37,056 nt of DNA from Betaproteobacteria bacterium (GCA_025362135.1 JANYHZ010000147.1:1-37056); one strand, 5' to 3'. Counted from the stretch's first letter, positions 26,380-35,471 are shown. The notes: generated by a model not told the origin, from the sequence alone. Numbers and translations are program-made.

Positions 26380-26934
26380 ATGAAAATCGCTCAAGAACTC
26401 CGCGTCGGAAACGTCGTGATGATCGGCAAAGACCCGATGGTCGTGCTGAAAGCTGAATACAGCAAAGGTGGCCGCAATGCTGCTGTGGTCAAAATGAAAT
26501 TCAAGAATCTGTTGACGTCCTCCGGCATGGAAACCGTATACAAAGCCGACGACAAGTTTGATGTCGTGCAGTTGGAGCGCAAGGAAGTTACGTACTCGTA
26601 TTTTGCAGATCCGCTCTACGTATTCATGGACAGTGAATACAACCAGTTTGAAGTTGAAGGCGAAAACATGGGTGACGCGCTCAACTATCTCGATGCGGGC
26701 ATGGCGTGTGATGTGATTTTCTATGACGGCAAAGCCATTTCGGTTGAACTGCCGACCTCTGTCGTTCGCGAGATCGAGACCGAGCCAGCTGTACGCGGAG
26801 ATACCTCAGGCAAGGTGTTGAAGCCCGCCACGATCAAGCCGACCAATTTCAAGGTTTCTGTACCCCTGTTTTGCGGAAGTGGCGACAAAATTGAAATTGA
26901 TACGCGGACTGGGGAATATCGTCGTAGAGTGTAG
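26380..26934 (+). CDS. efp: Translation elongation factor P
   Basis: EF-P relieves ribosome stalling at consecutive prolines. The 184-residue protein has the three beta-barrel domains of the family. The modified loop reads [10 protein letters not shown] with Arg at residue 32, the form rhamnosylated by EarP rather than lysylated by EpmA. The C-terminus has [20 protein letters not shown], the usual signature. AGGA seven nt upstream is a good ribosome-binding site. A promoter candidate upstream and a terminator 26 nt downstream suggest efp can be made as a single-gene transcript. Confidence 0.97.
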   Translation: MKIAQELRVGNVVMIGKDPMVVLKAEYSKGGRNAAVVKMKFKNLLTSSGMETVYKADDKFDVVQLERKEVTYSYFADPLYVFMDSEYNQFEVEGENMGDALNYLDAGMACDVIFYDGKAISVELPTSVVREIETEPAVRGDTSGKVLKPATIKPTNFKVSVPLFCGSGDKIEIDTRTGEYRRRV

Positions 26935-26960
26935 AAATCAACGCGAGCGACTAATATGCC

Positions 26961-26995
26961 AAAGGGCACGGAATTCCGTGCCCTTTCTCATTTGA
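26961..26995 (+). terminator. Intrinsic terminator after efp
   Basis: Positions 26961-26986 are perfectly palindromic: arm AAAGGGCACGG, loop AATT, arm CCGTGCCCTTT, followed by TCTCATTTG. The stem has 11 bp with flanking A and T runs, as expected for a rho-independent terminator that could work in both directions. Confidence 0.85.
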
Positions 26996-27007
26996 ACGTA
27001 GGAACCA

Positions 27008-27035
27008 TTGACCCGGCCATGTGCTAATCGATAAT
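27008..27035 (+). promoter_or_regulatory. Candidate sigma-70 promoter for uvrC
   Basis: TTGACC (27008-27013) and GATAAT (27030-27035) are spaced by 16 nt, just after the efp terminator. The leader to the uvrC ATG would be about 125 nt. Nothing else is evident in this intergenic stretch. Confidence 0.55.
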
Positions 27036-27166
27036 TTTCACTTCTCTCGTTACAATACTTATGACTGCCGAGTGAGCGAACATGTATTCCGCGACGTGTT
27101 CCATACAACCGGCACCCGCCCGTATTCATCGACAGTAGGCTGATCGGCCACGACCCAAATCGCACC

Positions 27167-28996
27167 ATGAGCGAAGCCACCTTCGAACCTAAGTCCATTC
27201 TTGCGCAGTTGCCGAATCTGCCGGGCGTATATCGCATGAAGAATGCGGCGGGAGAGGTGATTTATGTTGGCAAGGCACGCGACCTGAAAAAACGTGTCTC
27301 GTCCTATTTTGTGAAACAGCATTCCAGTCCGCGCACAACGTTGATGGTGTCGCATATCGCGGCCATCGACACCACGGTTACGCGCAGCGAATCCGAAGCG
27401 TTGTTACTGGAAAACAATCTGATCAAGTCGTTTGCCCCCCGTTACAACGTGCTGTTTCGGGACGACAAAAGCTATCCCTACATCATGGTGACCGGGCATG
27501 CCTTCCCGCAGATTCGTTTCTATCGCGGCGCTCACGTGAAGCCCAACCACTACTTCGGACCCTTCCCCTCCACTTGGGCGGTACGCGATACGCTGCATCA
27601 TTTGCAGAAGGTATTCAAGCTGCGAACGTGCGACGACAGCGTCTACGCCCACCGTTCGCGCCCTTGTCTGTTGCACCAGATTGGCCGATGTTCGGCACCG
27701 TGTGTCGGACTGATCGATGCGGCCAGTTACCAACGCGACATCGGCAATGCCGAGCTATTTCTCGAGGGGAAGGAGACTGAAGTATTGGACCAACTCAATC
27801 AAAAAATGGAGGCGGCGGCGGCGGCACTTAAATTTGAGGTGGCCGCGAGATTTCGCGACCAGATCCGATCTTTGCAGCGCGTGCTTACCAAGCAATTTGT
27901 TGAATCATCCAGTGAGCGGGATGTTGATGTCATTGCCGGGGTGGAGGTCGCCGGTACCTGGTGCGTCAATCTGGTGATGATTCGGGGCGGGCGGCACCTT
28001 GGCGACCGAAGCTTCTTTCCGGTAAACGCCGGGGACGCGAACTTGCAGATGATCGTCGATGCCTTTATCGATCAACATTACAGTACCCAGTCAGCACCCG
28101 CACAGCTAATCATGGATGGCAAGTTCGACACCAGCGAATGGCAGGACGCACTTTCTGAAACTGCGGGTCGTCGGGTACTGATTGTCTCGCGGCCCATCGG
28201 CGAGGGCAAGATGTGGATGGCCATGGCCTCGAAAAACGCAAGATTCGCAATCGAACAGCGGCTGGCTGAAAAGGCATCTCTCGAAAATAGGTTGTTGCTG
28301 ATGCGGGAAGCACTGCAAATGGAGGGTCTGAATCGGGTCGAATGTTTCGACATATCCCACACGATGGGGGAGGCTACCGTCGCTTCTTGCGTGGTGTTTG
28401 ATCGGGGTGCCATGCAACCTTCCGACTATCGGCTCTACAACATTACCGGGATTACACCGGGGGACGACTACGCCGCAATGCGCGATGTTCTACTTCGTCG
28501 CTACAGGAAAATTATCGACCAGGCAGAGAACGCAACTGAGCCTGTACTCAGGCCGGATCTGGTCTTGATTGATGGTGGCAAAGGGCAGCTTGGTGTCGCA
28601 GAAGAAGTAATGAATGAACTCGGTCTGTGCGACATTCAGCTAGTGGGCGTCGCCAAGGGAGAAGAGCGAAAACCAGGGATGGAAACGCTCATCTTTGGCA
28701 ACACACGCCGCGAACTGAATCTACCCAAGGACAACGTCGGTTTTCATTTGATCCAACAGATACGCGACGAGGCTCATCGCTTCGCTATCACCGGACATCG
28801 TGCGCGACGTGCCAAGAAACGCAATACTTCGCGGCTTGAAGACATCGTCGGCGTGGGCCCAAAGCGACGGAAAGCCCTGTTGGCGCAATTTGGCGGTCTG
28901 CAAGGCGTAATTTCAGCGAGCATAGATGACTTGGCGAACGTCGACGGTATCAGTCGCGACATGGCCGAAACGATCTACAACGAACTTCGCGGATGA
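27167..28996 (+). CDS. uvrC: Excinuclease ABC subunit C
   Basis: UvrC makes the two incisions around a DNA lesion in nucleotide excision repair. The 609-residue product has the GIY-YIG nuclease (about 15-95: LPGVYRMKNAAGEVIYVGKA). The UVR motif is near 205-235 (EVAARFRDQI), and the RNase H-like nuclease contains VECFDISHTMGEATVAS and DLVLIDGGKGQL. A C-terminal helix-hairpin-helix pair includes IVGVGPKRRKALL. No clear Shine-Dalgarno sequence precedes the ATG. pgsA follows after 17 nt, an order also seen in other proteobacteria. Confidence 0.96.
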   Translation: MSEATFEPKSILAQLPNLPGVYRMKNAAGEVIYVGKARDLKKRVSSYFVKQHSSPRTTLMVSHIAAIDTTVTRSESEALLLENNLIKSFAPRYNVLFRDDKSYPYIMVTGHAFPQIRFYRGAHVKPNHYFGPFPSTWAVRDTLHHLQKVFKLRTCDDSVYAHRSRPCLLHQIGRCSAPCVGLIDAASYQRDIGNAELFLEGKETEVLDQLNQKMEAAAAALKFEVAARFRDQIRSLQRVLTKQFVESSSERDVDVIAGVEVAGTWCVNLVMIRGGRHLGDRSFFPVNAGDANLQMIVDAFIDQHYSTQSAPAQLIMDGKFDTSEWQDALSETAGRRVLIVSRPIGEGKMWMAMASKNARFAIEQRLAEKASLENRLLLMREALQMEGLNRVECFDISHTMGEATVASCVVFDRGAMQPSDYRLYNITGITPGDDYAAMRDVLLRRYRKIIDQAENATEPVLRPDLVLIDGGKGQLGVAEEVMNELGLCDIQLVGVAKGEERKPGMETLIFGNTRRELNLPKDNVGFHLIQQIRDEAHRFAITGHRARRAKKRNTSRLEDIVGVGPKRRKALLAQFGGLQGVISASIDDLANVDGISRDMAETIYNELRG

Positions 28997-29013
28997 ACAG
29001 TTAGAATGCTGCT

Positions 29014-29583
29014 GTGACGCTGAATCTACCTAACCTTCTCACCTGGCTGCGCATCGCCGCTATTCCGCTGTTTGTTGCGGTTTTGTATCTTGATGACACG
29101 TGGCTGACCCAGCACCAGGCGAACATTGTAGCGACGTCAATATTTGTAGCTGCCGCGATTACCGACTGGTTCGACGGATATCTCGCGCGCAAACTGAACC
29201 AGATATCCGCTTTTGGCGCGTTTCTAGATCCGGTCGCTGACAAACTAATGGTTGCGGCAGCACTGATTGTTTTGGTGGAACTTGGGCGCACCGATGCGAT
29301 CGTCGCGCTGATCATTATTGGTCGTGAGATCACTATTTCAGCACTACGAGAGTGGATGGCGCAATTGGGCCAGTCAAAGAATGTCGCTGTGTCAATGCTT
29401 GGGAAAGTTAAAACCGTCTCACAGTTGGTGGCGATCCCTTTTTTACTTTATGACGGTACGCTTTTTGGCGTGATTGACTGTCGATTGACCGGTCGTATTC
29501 TGATCTGGGTCGCTGCCGCACTCACAATCTGGTCGATGTTCTACTACCTGAAAGCGGCGTTTTCGTCGGACAAAGTCGGCTAA
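29014..29583 (+). CDS. pgsA: CDP-diacylglycerol-glycerol-3-phosphate 3-phosphatidyltransferase
   Basis: PgsA makes phosphatidylglycerophosphate, the committed step of phosphatidylglycerol synthesis, in the inner membrane. The 189-residue protein has the CDP-alcohol phosphotransferase motif, with acidic residues spaced as D-G-x2-A-R-x8-G-x3-D-x3-D in DWFDGYLAR...GAFLDPVADKL. It has about four to five further hydrophobic segments. The start is GTG at 29014, beginning MTLNLPNLLTWLRI, the usual N-terminus. Its TAA stop overlaps the TAG stop of the convergent GGDEF/EAL gene. Confidence 0.95.
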   Translation: MTLNLPNLLTWLRIAAIPLFVAVLYLDDTWLTQHQANIVATSIFVAAAITDWFDGYLARKLNQISAFGAFLDPVADKLMVAAALIVLVELGRTDAIVALIIIGREITISALREWMAQLGQSKNVAVSMLGKVKTVSQLVAIPFLLYDGTLFGVIDCRLTGRILIWVAAALTIWSMFYYLKAAFSSDKVG

Positions 29584-32500
29584 AGTCGCTTTCCCTCCAA
29601 GGCTTGCATGTCGTGGGAGCGATGGTGTCTCTCCAGCATCGCGTCAAACCCTGTAATCGGCAGAGCCGGGCTAAACAGGTAGCCTTGATACGCGTCGCAG
29701 CCTTGTTCGGCAAGCAAGGCCAACTGCGCTTGGGTTTCAACGCCCTCCGCGATCACTTCCATGTCGAGCGCACGCGCTATGGCGATGATCGCGGAGATGA
29801 TAGCAGCGTCCTCGCGGTCGTGAAGGATATCTGACACGAACGTTTTGTCGATCTTGAGCGTATCGATCGGGAATCTCTTCAGGTGTGACAAACTGGAAAA
29901 GCCGGTGCCAAAGTCGTCAATCGCAACGCGTAAACCCAATTCGCGTAAGGCCCTCAAAATTCCGCCTACACCATCTGGGTCATGCACCATGCTGGTTTCA
30001 GTAATCTCGATCTCGATGCAGTCGGGGCGACACATTTCCCGCTCCAGACAATACTTGATGCGCGCCAGCAGAGTCGGCGTCTGGAATTGTCCTGCGGCGA
30101 GGTTAACCGCCAGGCGCATGTTCTTGTAACCCTTCTCATGCCACCGGCGCACCTGTGCAAAAGCGACATCCAGTACCCAGTTGCCAATCTCATGCATCAA
30201 GCCAGTTTCCTCAGCGAATTGCACAAATTCTCCCGGCATCACCAACCCGCGCGTCGGATGATGCCAGCGAAGCAACGCCTCCGCGCCGACGATACGCCCG
30301 CTGCGCATGTCAATTTTTGGCTGGTAGTAAAGCTCGAATTCGTTCCTGAGCAACGCTGATCGGAGGGCGTTTTCCAGAAGGCGCATTGCTGTACCTTGCG
30401 CAGCCAGTTCACCGGAAAAAAACTGAAACATATTCTTGCCAAGTTCCTTCGCGCGATACATTGCCATGTCCGAATTTTTCAGCAGCGTTTCAACGTCTTT
30501 GGCGTCGTCCGGGAATATGCTGATTCCGATCGATGCCGAGACATGGATATCATGCCCCTCGATGCTTGCGGGAAATCGAATTTCCTCGAGTATTTTTGTT
30601 GCGACGAGCCGCGGCGGATCGAGGTCGGTCAGTTGTTCGAGTACCACCATGAACTCATCGCCGGAAAGCCGCACCAGAAAATCACTCTCGCGTAATGTAC
30701 GCTTCAAGCGCTCCGCGATTTCGCGCAGGAGTTCGTCGCCAATACGGTGGCCAAGGGTGTCATTCACCTCCTTGAACCGGTCAAGGTCGATGAACAGGGA
30801 CGCAACACGCGTCCCGCTGCGGCGCGCGCGGGCTATTGCCTGGCGCATGCGATCCTGCAACATCGCACGATTCGGCAGATTGGTAAGGTCGTCGTGAGTG
30901 GCCTGATAAACGAGTCTCTCTTCCGCCAACACACGCGTGGTGACATCCTGTGCCAGTGACAGTATGGACACAATCTGGCCGGACTCATCGCGAAGGCTCG
31001 AGTTATACCACTCGCACCAGATGATTTGACCATCAATGCGGTAATTGCGATTCAGGCTGGTGGTGCGCGGCTGCCCCGTCTCCATGAGCCTCATTCCTGC
31101 CGCGGAAGGTTGGACGTCGTCATCAACCACGAAGCGCCATTCACGATAGTGTTTGCCAAGTACATCTCGTTCCGACCAGCCAAATATTTTTTCGGCCTGC
31201 GGAGACCAACGTCGGACTCTGAATTCCCGGTCCCACTCAATGACGGCTAGTGGCGAGTTCTCAAAGTGCGAGGTCAGCAACCAATTGGCACGACGCAGTT
31301 CGATCTCGGTGCGTTTCAATTCATCGATGTCGGTCGCAGCAGAATAAATGCCGATCACATTGCCGCTTGCATCGTAGCGCGGGGTGTATCTCAACGTCAT
31401 CCAGCGCTGTTTTCCGTCGCCGCTTGCGATCAGGCGCTCAGTTGAAACCGTTTCGCCTCTGAGCACACGGTCCCACAATGGCTTTACTTCATCGAATCGC
31501 TTTTGGCTGAAAATCGCAAGCAGATCTTTCCCGATCAGTTCCTCGCGCGTCTTTCCGACGAGCGATTCCAACCGTCGATTCACTAGACGATATCGGTAGG
31601 ACTTATCAATATAAGCCATGGGATAGGGCAGGCTGTCCATTGCGTTGCGCAATTCCGCCTCACTGCTTTCCAGTTCCACGTGGGCAGACCTGATGTCATG
31701 GATATCGGTGCCTACCACGTAGAGTCCTTGCACCTTGCCGTTTGGCCCAATGTCGGGAACGGTGCGAACGCGATGCCAGCGATGTCCGCCCTCAATTGTC
31801 TCCACCAGCCGTTCATAAACCACCGTTTCGCCAGCTAGCGCCCGTTTTACGAACGGTGCCGCAAGATCTGCGGCCACGCGTCCCAGTACTTGCTCGCTTG
31901 TCCTTCCGATGACTTCGTGACGCGCTTTTCCCCGCTGCGCCAGAAACGCATTATTGACGAACTTGTAGCGCCGATCACAATCCACATAGGCGATCGACTC
32001 TGGAATATTGTCCGTAAAAAGCCGCAGCTGCCGTTCCTGTTGTTGCAGGCTTTCACGCATGACAACGTCGTCGTGTATATCAGTGAGTACCGTGTAAATG
32101 CCGATAACTTTGCCATCCTCGCGCATGTCGGGAACGAGGTGTCCGCGCGTCCAGCGAACCCCCCTGTTGGGGAAATCGGCCAGACGTTCATAGGTTGTGG
32201 GGCGACCCCGCATCGCGGCGGCAATGTGGGGGTGAACGGCCGCGACAACATCTGCGCCAAACGCATCTTCCATGGTTTTGCCAACGACGTCGCTCTCCTT
32301 CAAGCCGAGCCACTCCTCGCCAGTCTTGTTGTAAAAGCGAACGCGCTGGTCTGCGCCGATATAGCTGATGGGCAATCCGATGTTGTCCGTAACGAGTCGC
32401 AATTGTCGTTCGCGATCGATGATTTGCTGCTTCAGTTGGTGGTCCCGCTCAATATCAGTGATCACGACGTAAACGCCGCTCACTTCGCCCGCTGGTGTTC

Positions 32501-33638
32501 GATCCGGAAACATGCTTACTCTTATATGTCCCGGTGGACGGCCCGGAAAGGTCGCGTAACGCTCGTACGTGATGGTCTCTCCTGCAATGGCGCGCGCGGC
32601 AAATGGCTGTTCCTCGGCAAACTCTTGTTCACCGATCACGTCGGCCCAATGTTTACCGATGATCTGATCCTCGGCATGACCGAACCAGTCACACGCAATT
32701 TGATTTACGTAGAGATAATGTAGATCGCGATCCGACTTGGAGAGCGGCATATCCACGCTATCCATCACCGAGCGAATTTCGCGCTCCTTGACGATCAACG
32801 CCTGGCGTAGCTGGTAGTCTTCCTCGATATCGTAACCAACGACGTAAACACCGGTAATTTGTCCGCCGGGCTGGATGTCCGGCAGGAATTCCATCCGCAA
32901 GTGCCGCTGCGCGCCGACGAGCGCTAGGGACAAGGTTTCCACATGTTGCGCTTCTCCCGACAGACAGCGATGAACGAACGGCACATAGAATTCATATGCA
33001 ACTTTAGGGAGAATGGTAGATACGTGCTGCCCAAGAATATTTGGATCGTGATTGCCGATCCACGCCTGGAACGGCTTGTTCATGAAGCGCAGCATTAGCT
33101 CGCGGTCTACGTAGAGAATTGGCCGACCGGTGTCATCGGTAAGATGGCGCAACATGCGCTCTCGTTCGATGAATGCATCATCCAGATCCTTCACGTCCTG
33201 TATCTGCACAATCTGCGCGAGAACGACAAGTAACGCGCCATCCGCTCCCCGAACAGGAAAGTACGCCACGCTAATCCACTTTGGTTTGCCTGCGGGATTT
33301 TTCCAGACACGAGTAAAACTGGCGGATGTACCCTGCGTTAATGCATGGACGAGGTACGGCTTTGCGACTTCATAACCAGGTGCCGAAACGATATCTTGGA
33401 GGTGCACGCCGAGGATCTCTGTCGCTCGTCGACCGGTTAGGTCGAGATACGCTTGATTTACCAAGACTACCCGCTCGTCAGTCCCGATTAAGCAGGCTGC
33501 CGTGCCAAGTGCGAGGAGTCCAGGCACGAGCGCTTGAATTTCTGGCGCCAGCGATGCTATTGTGTATTGGCCGTTGGGTATCAAGGGAAAGTCGCCAGCA
33601 GGAAAACAGTGTTGTGCATCGCATTTGGGCGCGAACAC
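29580..33638 (-). CDS. Multi-PAS diguanylate cyclase/phosphodiesterase (GGDEF-EAL)
   Basis: This 1352-residue protein has about seven consecutive PAS-like domains (roughly 45-155, 165-280, 290-400, 410-530, 535-655, 660-785, 790-905). A GGDEF domain (913-1075) and an EAL domain (1095-1340) follow. The cyclase signature reads SGDEF at 992, with a RESD inhibitory site five residues before it. The EAL domain keeps EALLRW (1120), EITET, DDFGTGFSS, KIDKTFV and EGVE, so c-di-GMP hydrolysis is likely. I see no transmembrane segment or signal peptide, so cytosolic sensing is inferred. The GTG at 33638 is the first start; a TTG at 33584 is possible. The ligands are unknown. Confidence 0.9.
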   Translation of the reverse strand: MFAPKCDAQHCFPAGDFPLIPNGQYTIASLAPEIQALVPGLLALGTAACLIGTDERVVLVNQAYLDLTGRRATEILGVHLQDIVSAPGYEVAKPYLVHALTQGTSASFTRVWKNPAGKPKWISVAYFPVRGADGALLVVLAQIVQIQDVKDLDDAFIERERMLRHLTDDTGRPILYVDRELMLRFMNKPFQAWIGNHDPNILGQHVSTILPKVAYEFYVPFVHRCLSGEAQHVETLSLALVGAQRHLRMEFLPDIQPGGQITGVYVVGYDIEEDYQLRQALIVKEREIRSVMDSVDMPLSKSDRDLHYLYVNQIACDWFGHAEDQIIGKHWADVIGEQEFAEEQPFAARAIAGETITYERYATFPGRPPGHIRVSMFPDRTPAGEVSGVYVVITDIERDHQLKQQIIDRERQLRLVTDNIGLPISYIGADQRVRFYNKTGEEWLGLKESDVVGKTMEDAFGADVVAAVHPHIAAAMRGRPTTYERLADFPNRGVRWTRGHLVPDMREDGKVIGIYTVLTDIHDDVVMRESLQQQERQLRLFTDNIPESIAYVDCDRRYKFVNNAFLAQRGKARHEVIGRTSEQVLGRVAADLAAPFVKRALAGETVVYERLVETIEGGHRWHRVRTVPDIGPNGKVQGLYVVGTDIHDIRSAHVELESSEAELRNAMDSLPYPMAYIDKSYRYRLVNRRLESLVGKTREELIGKDLLAIFSQKRFDEVKPLWDRVLRGETVSTERLIASGDGKQRWMTLRYTPRYDASGNVIGIYSAATDIDELKRTEIELRRANWLLTSHFENSPLAVIEWDREFRVRRWSPQAEKIFGWSERDVLGKHYREWRFVVDDDVQPSAAGMRLMETGQPRTTSLNRNYRIDGQIIWCEWYNSSLRDESGQIVSILSLAQDVTTRVLAEERLVYQATHDDLTNLPNRAMLQDRMRQAIARARRSGTRVASLFIDLDRFKEVNDTLGHRIGDELLREIAERLKRTLRESDFLVRLSGDEFMVVLEQLTDLDPPRLVATKILEEIRFPASIEGHDIHVSASIGISIFPDDAKDVETLLKNSDMAMYRAKELGKNMFQFFSGELAAQGTAMRLLENALRSALLRNEFELYYQPKIDMRSGRIVGAEALLRWHHPTRGLVMPGEFVQFAEETGLMHEIGNWVLDVAFAQVRRWHEKGYKNMRLAVNLAAGQFQTPTLLARIKYCLEREMCRPDCIEIEITETSMVHDPDGVGGILRALRELGLRVAIDDFGTGFSSLSHLKRFPIDTLKIDKTFVSDILHDREDAAIISAIIAIARALDMEVIAEGVETQAQLALLAEQGCDAYQGYLFSPALPITGFDAMLERHHRSHDMQALEGKRL

Positions 33639-33717
33639 ATGCCAGATAATAATATGAATTCATTTTTTAGAGCTCAATATTAAGCGCGGTTGTGACAATC
33701 TGGACGAGCACGGGGCG

Positions 33718-33745
33718 TTGACGCATGCGGGTTTTGCGCTATAAT
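33718..33745 (+). promoter_or_regulatory. Promoter of the tRNA gene cluster
   Basis: TTGACG (33718-33723) and TATAAT (33740-33745) are spaced by 16 nt, close to the sigma-70 consensus. The first tRNA begins 11 nt after the -10 box, leaving a very short leader. A GC-rich discriminator (GCGGCC) follows, typical of stringently controlled stable RNA promoters. Confidence 0.8.
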
Positions 33746-33755
33746 GCGGCCTTAC

Positions 33756-33831
33756 GCGGGAATAGCTCAGTTGGTAGAGCGCAACCTTGCCAAGGTTGAG
33801 GTCGAGAGTTCGAGACTCTTTTCCCGCTCCA
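33756..33831 (+). tRNA. tRNA-Gly (anticodon GCC)
   Basis: The 76-nt gene folds as a cloverleaf. The acceptor stem is GCGGGAA/TTCCCGC. The anticodon stem CAACC/GGTTG encloses TTGCCAA. The CCA end is encoded. The anticodon GCC reads GGC and GGU. Confidence 0.96.
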
Positions 33832-33837
33832 GGTTAC

Positions 33838-33870
33838 TTCGGGGAAGGTCTATACCTTCCCCGAATCTTT
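33838..33870 (+). terminator. Hairpin between tRNA-Gly and tRNA-Cys
   Basis: A perfect 12-bp stem (33838-33849 with 33854-33865, loop CTAT) is followed by TCTTTT. It looks like an intrinsic terminator or processing hairpin within the tRNA cluster. Confidence 0.65.
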
Positions 33871-33895
33871 TGTGCCATCCAGTAGATGGCACGAC

Positions 33896-33969
33896 GGCGG
33901 GTTAGCAAAGTGGTTATGCAGCGGATTGCAAATCCGTAGACATCGGTTCGATTCCGGTACCCGCCTCCA
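33896..33969 (+). tRNA. tRNA-Cys (anticodon GCA)
   Basis: The 74-nt gene has acceptor stem GGCGGGT/ACCCGCC, discriminator T as expected for cysteine, and an encoded CCA. The anticodon loop reads TTGCAAA. A smaller hairpin (GTGCCATC/GATGGCAC, 33872-33892) ends three nt before it. Confidence 0.96.
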
Positions 33970-34042
33970 GCTGTCACTAGTCGACTGGTTCCTTGCCATT
34001 CAAATCCCGTAAAATTTGGGGTGCATTTCGCTCATCGTCATC

Positions 34043-34132
34043 GCCCGGGTGGTGAAATAGGTAGACACAACGGACTTAAAATCCGTCGCCCTTTAACAAG
34101 GCGTACCGGTTCGATTCCGGTCCTGGGCACCA
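34043..34132 (+). tRNA. tRNA-Leu (anticodon TAA)
   Basis: The 90-nt gene has a long variable arm, as in class II tRNAs. The acceptor stem is GCCCGGG/CCTGGGC with one G-T pair, and CCA is encoded. The anticodon loop is CTTAAAA, reading UUA and UUG. Confidence 0.95.
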
Positions 34133-34385
34133 AAAAAACGCAGTAGACCAAGAGTGACGTAGCCGCATCGCAGAACGGCTGTTCATCGCCATCCGTGTGA
34201 GACGAAATCAAAAGCGGTCTTAATGCTGGTACGGATTGCCAACTAACCGATAACAACGTGAAGTAGAAAACTTGATTGCGCGGTTGCTACCGCCTTCTCT
34301 TTTTTAACGCTCTATTGTTGGCGCGGTCTCTGGCCCGATTTCGCCTGGAAAGGACCGCCGAATGGCGATCTCTGACACGCAGTCC

Positions 34386-35471
34386 TTACAGCGGGTCGAC
34401 CTTTTCCGGCAGCGTTGGCACGGTTTCGCCTTCAACCACCCAAGCCTCCAGCAAAGTGTACGCGACCGCCAGCACCACGGGGCCGACGAAAATCCCCACC
34501 AATCCGAAAGCCAGCAGGCCACCAATGACACCCGCGAAGATCAGCAAAAGCGGCAGGTCGGCACCCATGCGAATCAGCATGGGACGCAGAAAGTTGTCTA
34601 ACGTGGCGACCACCACGCTGACCACCAGCAGGAAGGTTCCCCACCCGGTGTCACCGCTCCAGTAGAGCCAGGCCACCGCCGGCACCAGCACCAGGAGCGG
34701 TCCGAGCTGCGCGAGGCATAGAACGAACATCACGACCGTGAGGATCCCGGCGAAGGGAACGTCAGCGATAGCGAGGCCGATACCGCCTATTACCGACTGC
34801 ACCACCGCCGTGACACCGACCCCTAGCGCGACGCCGCGGATCGCTTGCCCGGCGAGAATCACGGTCGCTTCGCCGTGCTTGCCGCCTAGTCGCCTGCCTA
34901 CGCGTATCACGGCGGCCGCAGCGGTCTCGCCTTTCGCGTACATCAGGGCAGCGAGTATCACGACCAGCAGCCCTTGTACGATCACAAAGCCGACGGTGCC
35001 GGCTTCCGCAACAAGCCAGCGCGCGAGCTGCACGGCATACGGCTGCACTTTAGGCCAGAGGGCTTGGGTGCCGGCTGCTGCTGCCTCCTCCCAAAATAGG
35101 ACAATCTTTGGACCGGCGAACGGCAGCGACGCGAGCCACTCGGGTGGCGTCGGCATACGCAGCTTTGCGAGTTGCTTGGCACCCTCGACGATTTCGTCGG
35201 TGTTCTGTATCAAGGTGGTGATGGCCAGCGTTACCGGTACCACGAACAATAACAGCAAGGCCAGCGTCATTCCCACCACAGCCAGTAGCCGCCGCTGCCA
35301 CAATCGCGCCTGCAGGCGTCGCATTAGTGGCCACGTGGCGACGACGATCGTCGTCGCCCAGATTGCCGGCCCGATAAAAGGGCGCAGGACCCAGAATGCG
35401 GCCAGGATCAGGCCGCCGATAAACAGTACGCCGAGCGTGGTGCGCGCGAGGTCGGGACGGGTCTCAGGCAT
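34386..35471 (-). CDS. AI-2E family transporter (membrane permease)
   Basis: This 361-residue protein has about eight hydrophobic segments in the AI-2E/UPF0118 pattern. Paired segments lie near the N-terminus (TTLGVLFIGGLILAAF, IWATTIVVATWPL), and the conserved late block is FLRPMLIRMGADLPLLLIF followed by FVGPVVLAV. Members range from autoinducer-2 exporters to sodium/proton antiporters, so the substrate is open. The start ATG has GGAG nine nt upstream. The gene appears more GC-rich than most of the window and follows the tRNA-Leu gene on the opposite strand. The 253 nt between them show nothing clear. Confidence 0.88.
   Translation of the reverse strand: MPETRPDLARTTLGVLFIGGLILAAFWVLRPFIGPAIWATTIVVATWPLMRRLQARLWQRRLLAVVGMTLALLLLFVVPVTLAITTLIQNTDEIVEGAKQLAKLRMPTPPEWLASLPFAGPKIVLFWEEAAAAGTQALWPKVQPYAVQLARWLVAEAGTVGFVIVQGLLVVILAALMYAKGETAAAAVIRVGRRLGGKHGEATVILAGQAIRGVALGVGVTAVVQSVIGGIGLAIADVPFAGILTVVMFVLCLAQLGPLLVLVPAVAWLYWSGDTGWGTFLLVVSVVVATLDNFLRPMLIRMGADLPLLLIFAGVIGGLLAFGLVGIFVGPVVLAVAYTLLEAWVVEGETVPTLPEKVDPL

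Noticed and set aside
31890-32723. A 277-codon plus-strand frame inside the GGDEF-EAL gene
   Set aside because: It is antisense to the PAS repeats and resembles no protein family.
34038-34256. A 72-codon minus-strand reading frame containing VPRTGIEPVR
   Set aside because: It is the antisense of the tRNA-Leu gene; this GIEPV-type peptide is a well-known false gene call over tRNAs.
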